DNA of 64,000 nt from Sinonovacula constricta. Its lineage: Eukaryota; Mollusca; Bivalvia; Cardiida; Solecurtidae. The position numbers and the translations under genes were made by a program. Below the pieces are notes generated by a model that had not been told where the DNA came from, made no database searches, and worked only from the letters and a program-made list of their open reading frames with translations. The stretch covers positions 2,580,283 through 2,644,282 of the forward strand of contig CM017573.1 of the NCBI GenBank assembly GCA_007844125.1. The letters are read 5' to 3'. This document shows positions 13,749-24,576 of this stretch, in pieces; the stretch's first letter is position 1; each line of letters starts with the position of its first letter.

Positions 13749-13785
13749 ATACCTTTCTGACTGATTATGTTGTATCACTGTAATC

Positions 13786-13788
13786 ATC

Positions 13789-13875
<87 letters not shown>

Positions 13876-13888
13876 ATTATTATTATTG
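13786..13888. repeat. (ATT)n microsatellite
   Basis: A trinucleotide run directly follows the end of the 55-bp array. It produces a poly-Ile frame on the opposite strand that is not a gene. Confidence 0.97.
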
Positions 13889-14777
13889 CCTTAAATGAAT
13901 GAGAAGTGAGAATCAATACACCAAAACAAAAATTAATAAGCGGATTTTTTCTAGATTCTGGTTTGTATTGTGCTTCACAATGGAAATTGTTATACATCAC
14001 TTGGGATATTGGTTATAAAATAACATCCTAAGGCCATATGCAATAGTCATTAAATATTTATAGAATATTTCGATTAATTTGATAAGCGATTTTCTCTGTT
14101 TAGTAACAACGAATTATCAATCAATAATGAAACAGAATTATAGCATTAACGACATATAGCGTGCCGCGTTATAGTTAGCAATCTTAGCCCTCAACAAGCC
14201 TTCCGTCGGACCGGATCATGGAAGGCCAGAAGACCATGTACCTGTAGCATTGTGCAAAAGAAGCATTTAAGGCTGTATTGTACGGGCATTTTTGTATTTA
14301 AAAATAATAATCGTGCAATTGAATGTAAATTAATGTTGATCGTATTACTCTTCTGTGAATATCGTTTTATCCGTTCACGGCCTTAAACAAGATGCGAAGG
14401 ACAACGGAGTTACGGATTTACGTGAGTTCGTATGTACATTGTACAGACTTTTACACCCATTGTTGTTGGTGGATACAGCCACGTTTAACAATCATTATGC
14501 CGCGAAAATTAGTCTTACTTTCAGGCCAATGGGGGTGTTATTGTAAAATGTAAAGTGATTGAAGTTCCCAGGATAAGTTTATATTGTCATTTAGGTTACT
14601 TAGACTGTGACATCTACAAGAAATAATGACACTTGTAAGCCAGATATTATGATATCTTAGTAACAAAGGTCGAGATGGACTGTATGTAGGCCATTGACTT
14701 GTTATCTGAGGAAGCGAGTTCGGACAGTAGCCATTTTTTTTTCTAAATGTTCTTGTTCTGTTGTTTTGTGTGTGTGC

Positions 14778-14780
<3 letters not shown>
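13889..14780. other. intergenic, nothing recognised
   Basis: No domain, exon or repeat family is recognisable. Short open frames such as 14355-14546 have no similarity I can name. Confidence 0.4.

Positions 14781-14864
<84 letters not shown>
14781..14864. repeat. (TA)n microsatellite
   Basis: About 42 uninterrupted TA dinucleotides. Confidence 0.98.
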
Positions 14865-14865
<1 letters not shown>

Positions 14866-15626
14866 TTTATGTTTTAAGAATGTATTCAAGTTGATATAGT
14901 TAGCAAATAATAGTTTAATTATTATTTACATTTTGTAATATCATAACATTTCTTTCTTTCTGATTTTCCTTTGCAGTTTTTCACGCGTATATAATGAAGA
15001 TGTGTATTCTTGGATACATTGTCTACATTATTAACGTGCTTGTCGAACAGTGCCTATTGTTTAGTCTTAGGCTTATAACAACTTCTCGGGGGTTCATACA
15101 CTTTGGTAATATCAGTTTCTACGCTGAGAATTGTGTGAATCAAAACATGCCATTCCTAATGGTTTTACACAGGAAACATAGTGACAAATTAAAAAAATGC
15201 TTTAAGAATGTGTAACATTTTAGCACATGATCACGAAATACCATTATGTTTGCATTTGCAATAAAAATGAAAAGAAATATTTAAAATGTCATTTTAAACG
15301 CTGTTTATTAACATCTACGTATCCTTTTTTTTTGTGGAATACAGATTCTTGCCAGGAAAACATTGATTGTGTTTTTACATGTTCAATTAATTTAAATTGA
15401 TCAATTAATTAATTTCAATAACACTATTGCCTTTACTCCTGCTGCGCTATCAGCAACCTTTTATAACTACCTGTTTTTTTTTAACATATTCACTCTCCTA
15501 TTTCCATTTGCTTTGATACTAGATAAATAATGGTGACCATGACCAGTACATGATTGAGAACTACAATATACACAGGAAATTATTTTCTTACTTCAGCTAC
15601 CACAACTAGGTGAGCAACCACGCATA

Positions 15627-15797
15627 ATGTGGACATCGTGTATCATTGTCACAATCGCGGCCATCGTCACATTATCGGACAGCGTGGAACAAACAATCGG
15701 TTATAGAAAAGTCGACAACATGTCTAATCCAAAACTTCTTTCGAATTTCACCGGAACCTTGCGACTTCTTGATTGTGCTGGTATGTGTGCGAAACAG
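15627..15797 (+). CDS. lectin gene exon 1
   Basis: Encodes residues 1-57: signal peptide, then LLDCAGMCAKQ, the first cysteine pair of the PAN-like module. It ends on a complete codon before donor gtaagt. Confidence 0.85.
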
Positions 15798-18700
15798 GTA
15801 AGTATATACTACTTCACACATGTACTACATTTAAACTTCACACAGTTTCCCCCAACTTGTCAAAAATGAAATTAAAAAAATCCTGTGCGCACTCGGGACG
15901 GAAAGAAAGGTTCGAAATTACTTAAGTAAAGCTCTATCACATGCATGGCCTGACAGTGTATGAAAAAGCCTTGATGCTCGTGTTTTAAAGAGAAAGGGTC
16001 TCTTTAACGTGTGTTCTAATTGTTGCTGGGAAACGCAATAACCTAAGTGAAATAATGTTGAGAGGTAGGGGTGGAGGCGGCAATTTCAGAAGTCTATAGA
16101 ATCGAGTCGTAGTAGAATTTATCACTATAATTGTTTATAATCAGCAACAACTCAAGAAATACCGCCACTGTTGCTCTTTAAAAACTCTAAATAATTTGTA
16201 GACGACTTTAATAACTACCATCATCACACTGTGCAAATACTTTAGAAACAACCCATATAGATTGCCGACTACTTGTCCTGTTTTATTGACATTATATAAG
16301 CATTTAGCATCGTCAAAATAAAATTACAAAAGGATTCACATCACATTATTACGTTTTATTTTATATTTACCATACGTGTTGCTAAGATTTTGTTTAAAAA
16401 TAGTTTATTCAATTCATGTCATACAATCCAAACATTAACATTAGGATTGGAATGAAAGATATAATATTATCGTATTCCTTTCCGTAATATAACTTGATAA
16501 ACAATGGAATGGTTTATGTTGGAGGTATGATAAATAAGTCGAAGTGAAAATAACACGACAACTAAAGAAGCTATAATGACAAAGAAAATAAACATCAATA
16601 TAAAACGGTACTTAAAACAAAAAAGTGAGCACAGAAGGTATGGACAGTGATAAATATCGTGGGTGGTGGGGAGTCGAGGGGACAGACCAGATCGAGTTTA
16701 GTATAAGCTCACTCACTCTTTACATATATTGTACCTCATTCGTTGGTAAAACGTTAAGATGTTTTATGTGTTTATGTACAGTATCGACAGTTTTAATGTT
16801 TGTATGAGAAGGCAGATTGCTACAATCAAACAGCACATCATCTAGAAATATTGTATTTAGAATCGATCACTCGTTATATAGTATTATTCCGGGAGTGATA
16901 TAGTTAGGACGAGAGAAAAATGGAAGTGTTTAGTAGTTGCAGTTGTGACACACATAAAAATAGGAAAACAATATTTTTTATGACAAGAGTTTGATTGATA
17001 GTACTGCTATTCGTTCCAAATCTTGCGTGGCGAGTTTGAAGCTTTCTGTCACCATGGTAGTAATGCAGAGTTCTAGCAGAAGTACATGTATTTATGTTTA
17101 ACAACCTATTACATTCACTTTGACCGGATCGGGTAGCGCAATCGGTAGAGCGTTGGCTCCAGGTACGGGAGGCCCGGGTTCGAACCAAAATCAATTATGA
17201 ATACAAGAAAGTGCCAGGATGTGAGACATTCAAGGCGCCGTAGAGTGCATGCGCTTTAAATAAGAAGATGGCTGTTCTGGAAACTAAACACTCTCTTCCA
17301 CTGTTGATTAATTACATAAACATTTGACAGTAACGAACATTAACTCTGATGGGAAGTAGAGTATTTTTGCTACTTTGTTTGTTTTCCTTGTTCTCTGCTA
17401 CATCTGATTTACAAACTGCATTTCTGACATCGGTAAACTCGGTTTCTTTTGTTAAAAAAAACTTCGGCAAACGGCTACGTATTTATGCTACTTTTTTATA
17501 ATTGCAAGATACACTTTATTGTTGCAAGCTACCCTGTTAAAAATTGGAAAACATGGTTCTATCGTCCACATAAAAATATGCATTCCATAAGCGGCACCGC
17601 CCTCCGAGCGGCACCAAAAAGGTCCTCGGCGACCCAACAAACATTAACTTTGATGTTCTGCTTATTAAATTCCATTAGGCATGTTATTCCAGTCTGCTGT
17701 GATCACGTTTGCTGATTGCCACTGGAAAGTCATGAGAAATACGGTTCATTTTCAAGCAATAATTTAAAAAATGGCTTAAAAACCAATGTCACATCAGAAA
17801 CTGTCGTGTTTGTCACAATAAAAAAACTTTCGTCAGATAATGATAGTCAAATATGTTTAATTTCGATTATTATCCTTATGTGAATATTCTTTTTGTTTTT
17901 GTTGTTGTCATATTTCTCTTACTGATACAATACATAATTTAGAGTCTTTGATGTTTTGCATCACTGTTCTTCTTGTATAAGTGTTGTATGCCAACTGATT
18001 AACAGTATCCATTCAGCTGGCGACTCTTTAAAAAACCATTTATGGGTAAGCAGTTCCGTCTGCTGTATTGATCGCTATCATTAGTCGCTGTCTCCAGCGG
18101 ACCTTAAGTCGGGCAGTCTCATCTTTGAGCTCTTTCGTCTCTGTTGAGATGCCAAGCATCACTCCCCTCCACGATAGTTTGACGATGGTTGAGAGCTTGG
18201 AATCAAAGGAATACCATAATGTCGCTGCTATTCTGTCAAGGTCTGCTTGGCTAAGCTCATTGGTAGCAACATGCCCGGCGGGTGATGTCATGTGGACCGA
18301 TATCGCTGCCACGTCTTTTTCTCGTGGAAGAGGAACCTTATTTGGGGTTCTTCTGGTCTGTCAGTTCAATGGAAGCTGGCGGATCCTTCTTCTTAGAAAC
18401 AGCCGACGACGCCATGGGTTGGGAAGCGGCCTATGATGCCATGCTTGAAAGATATTAATAAATCCACAGGTCCGCGACAATCTAAACATGTCAAACACTT
18501 AGTGACATCATTATCAGGTGTCTCAGTACATGAACAGTATAGTCCCTTGGAATTTTGTTGGGAGTACAGGTCGATCACGCTTTTCTCAAAGTCACTGGTT
18601 AATGCTATACAGGTGTGAGGGACAATGTTCACGTGAACGCATACACAGATGATGCAATAACGAACTATATACTTTGAACACTAACCAGAAGATGTTTAAT

Positions 18701-20814
18701 TTCCGTATTTTTTTGTTACGAAACTTCATCGGTACAATGCCCTACCTTCTTACCGATCCAACAACAAATATCCCCCTGATATGGATCAAAATTTTAAATT
18801 ATAAGCACACAAATAAAGTCACGCAACGTTGAGAAAACGTTAGTTAATGCAACCCTACACTAACTCATATCGGAACAAAGAGTTGAGGAAAGTCAATAAA
18901 ACAAAACAACAACAACAACAAAACTATGTATAGGCACTGTCTAGCCGAACGATCAATTTATATATTTATAATAATTTTATCACAAACTTTTCCACTCAAA
19001 CACGACTTTAAAAACAATTCCAATTCAAGATATTCAGTAAGAGAAAAATCGCCCATCCATATTGGTCACGTGATCCGTTAATCCAAGGTTTAATCTGAAT
19101 CAATTGTTGACGTCTTTACAACATTTGTTGTTATTGTTAGCTTTGACGGACTTGAAGCTTTCATAATAAAATGAGCAAAGTATAGTTAAAACTCGCGTTC
19201 CCTATTGGGGCCATGATATGTCATTCTACCTGATAAGCTACTCCATCTATCATATACAAATAACAATGACTATCTTTGTTACTTTTTTACATTCAGGAGG
19301 AAGGAAATGGTGTAATTTGCAGTTGCTTATCCCCTCAATATATATATATATATATTTATTTATCTTTCACTACTGTTTTCAACGAGGTAAATTTATGCAA
19401 AATTGGCGACGCGCTGCAGCGCGACGCGACGCCTAGATATTGAATGCTCACTGAAATTTGCACATGGGAAAGCCTGTTTCGCGGACTTTCAACCCTGAAT
19501 AAAATACGGATCACTATCGGCACAATGAGTTCTATTTTTATTTTATTTTGTTATTTTATTTATTTAATTTAAAAAATGTATGTCACAATTTTTTTTAATT
19601 TGTTTTAATCGTTTACGTCGGCTTTGATGCTTCGCATCAACTGTTTTCTTGTCTGTCTACAGGGGTGCGCTTTCTTCGTGTACAACGAGTCTACCTTACA
19701 GTGTGAATTGTTCCCCAAATATGTGTCACACAAGGGGAATACGAATGGGGCGATATACCTTATAGATGGAAAACGTGAGTAGTGTTTGCCTACTTCTTGA
19801 AAATTGGCGAAATGTCAACATTTTTTTAAAGGTAGATTTGGTTTCATGTACGAAACTTTTGTTTTACAAAAATAAACTTATAAAATGAGACGCAATTGAA
19901 GAAACGTTGATTTGTCTTGTCAGTTTGAAGTTAAAAGTGTATCTAAAATATCATTACTAATTAATCCAATTTACTTGATAAAATTACCAACAGTCGAATT
20001 TATTCTTTTGTATAAACACCATGCGACTGCAAATGAACTTTTACAGACAATAAGTAAAAAAACATTGAGTGAACTGTGCCCTCAGACCATACGCACAAGT
20101 CGTCAAACTATAAATAGTAAATGTTGTGCAAGTAATATGTTTGGTAGTTGAATTCACTTAGTCTTGTGAAGTTAAAAAACCGATCCAAACTTTAATTAAC
20201 ATTTTATTAGGAAATTCGTCTACTAAAACATCTTGTCTTAAACATATCTATTTATTATTGCCACATCAGTAGACCATACCCCAGATTTTGCATATTATTC
20301 AACCAGTCAGCTCCGAGAAATTAGGATATATAAAATTGTGTTTTGATAATGATCAGTCGTTTAACATGTTTGAAAGTATTTATGCTTTGTGAATTGTATT
20401 GATAGCATTCTTAAAATACCTTTACTGACAGCACAATGTGCAGAATCTGTTGTTTGTGTTTCTTTTAATTTTTGCTTTTTTTGTTGTTGTTTGTTTTTTT
20501 GTTGTTGTTGTATTTTAATTTGGTTTTGTTGTTTTATGTGGTGTTTTTTTCATTGTTTTTTTTTTGTAATTATGTGGATACCAATCGATTGTTCAATAAA
20601 TCTTCATCAAGATGAAAAAAAGTAAATCCTAGATTTGTTTATGATGGCTATGCATACCATACTTTTTGTCTCTTTTATACTTCTTTATACTCATGATAAA
20701 ACAGTATTCGGCATCAGCAAGAAAACTGCACGAAATTAGTGTTGATAATCACATGTCAATACATTTGACAGTTAATGTGTGTCATAGTTGACCTGTCGTG
20801 AGCGGATTAATCTT

Positions 20815-20878
<64 letters not shown>

Positions 20879-23533
20879 CGGCCAATTTAGGTTGACACAC
20901 ATTAAAAAGGCAACAAAAAAAGACATGTCATTGTTGTGGGTGAGTGAGGTTGATGACGTATAAGACAAACACATTTTAGTCTACTTCTTTAATTAAGTTT
21001 TGACCTGTCTGACAATTAACAACAGTAAATCAATTATAATCAGGCGTTATATAGCACTATTTTATTCATTGGCGTCCGCCAGTGATGGATCCTGGGGGTG
21101 GGGTGGGGATGGGGTAGGAATCCCCCACCCCCACCCCCAACATATATATCTGATATATCAAGTATTTACTGCCAAAAAGTTGAATGGATCTTGATTTTAT
21201 CCCCCCCCCCCCCCCCCCACACACACACACAACCTAAATTTTCTTTATCCGCCCCTGGCGTCCGCACAGAAGCGCGGAGCACTTTATAGACTGTTTTTGA
21301 AAATTGTCACTGGGCTGTTGTTGTAGGTATCAGGTCACTATTCGTCGCAATCCGGACAAGTATATTTATGAGAGATGGCCGAGGTGTTTTAAGTGGTTAA
21401 AATCTCTTCTTACCACTTCCACTTCGTACCACAATTACAGGTGAACAATTAAGCAACTTGCAACCACTTAGGTTAAGCAGGTTTTAAAATGTTACTTGTA
21501 CCTGTTAACAATGCTGTATTAAGGTTTCAAAATTGTCTTATAATTCCGTTTATGGGTTAAATAAAATGTTTGGTTACATTTACAAATTTAAACAATAAAT
21601 GGAATGACATTTCGACGGTTTGAAATAACATGTGAAGGCCGATTGCTCGAGCATATTTTCAGCTCACTTTAAATTCGATTGTTCCATGGTGCTGTGCTTC
21701 AGATAACGTAATTTATTATTAAAATATAAATTTGATGCACTTTGATAAATTGCATCAATGCTTTTATTGTGCATGTTCTACCTATGATAACAAGGCAAAA
21801 TCACGAGGCATTTTAAAGTGTCTGTTCGTGTAATTATTAATGAAAAAAACAACACCAAGACACAAATCTACTTTAAAATAATTCCACAGAAACTCTCAAG
21901 TGGCCAGAATTGAAGACTTTGTGAGCATTAATCGGAGCAATAGTAAACGTAAATAAAACCGGTAGATCCTAGGTGGGGGTGAGGGGAGTTTGTGGTCTTG
22001 GGGGCAGTTGATTTATGCAAATTCTCGATTCCTACCTGTTGTTGTTGTGTTGTTGCTTTTTTACTTTTTAGACTGGCGACGACATTCATCTGGCTGTTGA
22101 TAAAACCAAACTATGAAGCATGTCAGAGTTTAACTTGTAGATATTGATATTTCATTTCGCTTACTTGAGATGTTAGTATTCGTTGAAGACACGCCAGAAA
22201 TGTTATGCAAATATCTTAGTGGAGTGTATTACCACGACATATTGTTTTTACGTTAACTTTGCCATACTTCCCAAATTCACAAACATTTTCCACCATACTA
22301 CATAGGCGACTCTGTTATACATTTTACTGTACTGTGCTTATATTCAGTCGAAATATTGTTTCTGCTCCAAATAAGGATATATTTCCACAATGACTTTGTT
22401 CCGATATTTGCTACACAGGACATGCTTTCTGCGCTTTAATTGTTTCGCACCAAAGCTCATCTTGAAGGCATCCCTAGAAAAGGGTTTTAGCCACCCACAT
22501 TCGAGTTCACGCGGCGATTCGTGTTGTATTTAGGTGATGCGAGTGGGTGAATCTATGTGCTTAACAAGCAGTTCTTTAGTGATTCCAGTATTGCTAAATT
22601 ATATAATATCAACCAATCTTTCAGCTCCTTGTCCCAGTGCCAGTGAGTGTTTATCTAACGTAGCCTTGGGGAAACCAGTGTCGATGAGTAGCATTAAGCC
22701 AGACACTCCAGTTGGGCAGGTGGTTGATGGCGACACTAACGGCGTACATCCAGCATGCGCCCACGGGTTGACTGAAACCGGTGAACCCTGGCTTCTTTTG
22801 AATCTTCAACAGCCCTATAAGGTGTCCTACATACAAATATATAATCGCTTGGATTGCTGCGGTAAGTGCCAATGTCGAGATAAAGTGGTTTAATTAACTT
22901 GTCTTGTTTTGCCAATGCATATAACCACGATTTTAGTCTTAACACTTCCCTAAACCTCTCAAAGCGAATTTTTAAAAAATAAAATTATAGTAAATAATTA
23001 CATTTATTACGATGATTTGAAATGAACAAAAGCAACGAAATTCCTTCAGTTCCTTGAGAAGTCAACGATGAACTTGAGAGTGAAGTATCTTATGAAATGA
23101 GATTGGATGAAAAATAAAGTTCGTGGACTTCAACTTTGTACTGGGTAGTGTTATTCTTTAACATTGTCTCTTTATGTTTTATTCTTAATTGCACTATTTT
23201 AAAATGGTTTAAACTCTAATAAATCTGTTTGCCCGTCTGCTCTGCCCGGCTCGCCCTGTCGCGTCGTGCCGCCCTGCTTCCTTGCCTGTTATCTTCTTTT
23301 CCATCGTATTACCATCTGTTGCAGGTGAACGCTTGGCAAACATTGTTCTGAGCCTTGGTCCCAGTTCTAACAGTCTGCAGGTTGTATATTACCACGAGGG
23401 TCCAGACGCTGATCCTGTGCACGCTGTTAGGTTTATTCCCGCCATTACCACGGAGTTCGTCAAGATATCTTTAAATGGAACTGGAAGCAAACTTCTCACT
23501 ATTTGTGAACTGTTTGTTTTTGGAGAGCCTTGA
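15627..23533 (+). CDS. Secreted Apple/PAN-like plus F-type lectin protein, 4 coding exons, 242 aa
   Basis: Exons 15627-15797, 19663-19774, 22625-22861 and 23325-23533 join with intron phases 0, 1, 1 and GT-AG borders throughout. Residues 1-20 are a hydrophobic signal peptide. Residues about 45-90 form a PAN/Apple-like half module with Cys50, Cys54, Cys59 and Cys71 and the block CAFFVYNEST. Residues 106-242 form an F-type lectin (fucolectin) fold: it opens NVALGKPVS, has VVDGDTNG, and carries the fucose-site signature Arg169-x-Asp171-x4-Arg176 within NRLDCCGERL, with His141 as candidate sugar ligand. F-type lectins bind L-fucose and are widely used as secreted immune recognition proteins. The usual distal cysteine pair is absent. 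Start chosen because signal peptide and phase fit; a good acceptor at 15595-15596 suggests an upstream 5'UTR exon. Further small exons in the long introns are possible. Confidence 0.87.
17122..17187 (+). repeat. SINE tRNA-like head, truncated copy
   Basis: gaccggatcgggtagcgcaa and cccgggttcgaacc are A-box and B-box regions. They match the heads of the SINEs at 24150 and 59053, but the SINE body does not follow, so this is a head-only copy. It lies in intron 1 of the lectin gene. Confidence 0.65.
18030..18430 (-). mobile_element. possible degenerate LINE ORF1-like fragment
   Basis: On the minus strand an ATG at 18415 opens MASSAVSKKKDPPASIELTD and stops after 25 codons. A second frame continues to 18040 with LSQADLDRIAATLWYSFDSK and a charged, probably coiled-coil stretch (ISTETKELKDETARLKVRWR). 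The layout resembles the start of a LINE first ORF broken by a frameshift. No RRM or zinc knuckle is visible, so the assignment is tentative. It sits in intron 1 of the lectin gene. Confidence 0.3.
19663..19774 (+). CDS. lectin gene exon 2
   Basis: Preceded by acceptor tctgtctacag. Encodes GCAFFVYNESTLQCELFPKY and onwards, completing the PAN-like core. It ends with one base of a split codon before donor gtgagt. Confidence 0.85.
20816..20878. repeat. (TC)n microsatellite
   Basis: About 31 TC dinucleotides with one interruption, within lectin intron 2. Confidence 0.97.
21080..21257. mobile_element. hAT-like MITE, 178 bp, perfect 8-bp target duplication
   Basis: Ends are cagtgatggatcc on the left and, read on the minus strand, caggggcggataaa on the right. 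Perfect 8-bp direct repeats gcgtccgc flank it at 21072-21079 and 21258-21265. The interior is low complexity (G/C tracts, (C)n at about 21201-21217 and (CA)n). No coding capacity. It lies in lectin intron 2. Confidence 0.8.
22625..22861 (+). CDS. lectin gene exon 3
   Basis: The N-terminal half of the F-type lectin domain, from NVALGKPVS to NRLDCC. The donor gtaagt splits the Gly codon right after the vicinal cysteine pair. Confidence 0.88.
23325..23533 (+). CDS. lectin gene exon 4
   Basis: Starts GERLANIVLSLG, completing the Arg-x-Asp-x4-Arg signature across the intron. It ends with a beta strand LLTICELFVFGEP and stop TGA. Confidence 0.88.
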
Positions 23534-24149
23534 TTTGGTGTCTGCGCTAGCCTGTACATATATGTTATTGCATATAGCTGGTACATCGTTATGGCATGTT
23601 GTTTTTTTATTAGACAATACATGCAAATGTTCCATAAATATAAGCTTTGTAAATATTCGATATTTGTTGTTGCAACTACTATTATACTTAATTCCAGTTA
23701 TTTTTGAAATTGAAATGCCTAAATGCGCACGGATTTGTTACCGATTTGCAAAGTGTATGTATATAGATTAATGTATACGTTTTGTGTTATTTTGTGAGTT
23801 AACTAAGCTTACTAAATTTCTCGTACTAGAACAAAATAGCAGATAAAGATACACTGACGTCCACTTTTGTAAACCATTAAACGCTGTTTATATAATTCAC
23901 ATAACAAAGTTTGCCAATATTTATTAAGCTTAATGTTTTCATTATTAAATGCAGTTAAATGCCATTGTCAAATGTTTTATTTACTTACCAATGAAAAAAA
24001 GAAACAAGTTAATTTTTCAACTTCCTTTCTAACTTAAAGAAGTTCAAATCATATTGACTAGATGCAAGTTTTCATTCAACACACCAATTAAGTTGGACGG
24101 TGGTGGCAGAATGTAGTTAGGCAATCATCGAGGTGTTCCGAATAATGCT

Positions 24150-24470
24150 TGTTTGTTTGTTTATTGGGTTTATCGTTCCACCAATAGTATTACAGTTATC
24201 TGGAGACGGTGTTCACTTGAAGCAGATATAGTGTTGCCTTCACTGTGTATAGCATGCCGTGAACACCTGGCATGATACCACACCCAGTCACATTATCCTG
24301 ACACCGGGCCAACCAGTCGTGGAACAACCCTTATAATTGCTTGAGCGTTAGCAAGGGAGCTATACCACTACCATTTTTAACGACTTTGGTATGTCGCGGT
24401 CCGGGATCGAACCCGGGGCCTCCCGTTCTTGGAGCCGACGCTCTACCGATTGCGCTACCAGGTCCGGTTG
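24150..24470 (-). mobile_element. full-length tRNA-derived SINE
   Basis: Read on the minus strand, a tRNA-like head (gcgcaatcggtagagcg with B box gggttcgatcc) starts near 24467. A body with gtcaggataatgtgactggg and ggtatcatgcc follows, and the 3' end is ccaataaacaaacaaac. aatgct flanks it at 24144-24149 and 24471-24476, probably the target duplication. It belongs to the same family as 59053-59342, and the body resembles that of the SINE at 36065. Confidence 0.8.
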
Positions 24471-24527
24471 AATGCTGCTTGTATACTAGTATTTGAGGGA
24501 AAACGTAGCTTACAGTGGTAGCAGTAG

Positions 24528-24576
24528 ATGTTTGAGCACAGAGTGTGTATAGGTCCGTGGTTAAGTGTTGAGCACA
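24528..24576. repeat. 36-bp tandem array, left remnant (satellite C)
   Basis: About 1.4 units of the same repeat that resumes at 28791 (gtgtataggtccgtggttaa, then gtgttgagcaca). It is interrupted at 24577 by the LINE insertion. Confidence 0.85.

Noticed and set aside
13027..13760. Repeat-protein-like frames in the 55-bp array
   Set aside because: The unit is not a multiple of three, and the peptide cycles through three frames of the same DNA.
14694..14894. Tyr-Ile repeat frame
   Set aside because: Translation of the (TA)n microsatellite.
18393..18632. Cys-containing minus-strand frame considered as a PHD-type finger
   Set aside because: A few cysteines fit, but the His and the second half of the motif are missing, so no domain can be claimed.
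20389..20625. Cys/Phe-rich 78-codon frame
   Set aside because: Produced by TTTG/TTGTTG low-complexity sequence in an intron.
24565..24576. GTG start of the LINE frame
   Set aside because: The first four codons are flanking satellite sequence; the element starts at 24577 inside the endonuclease domain.
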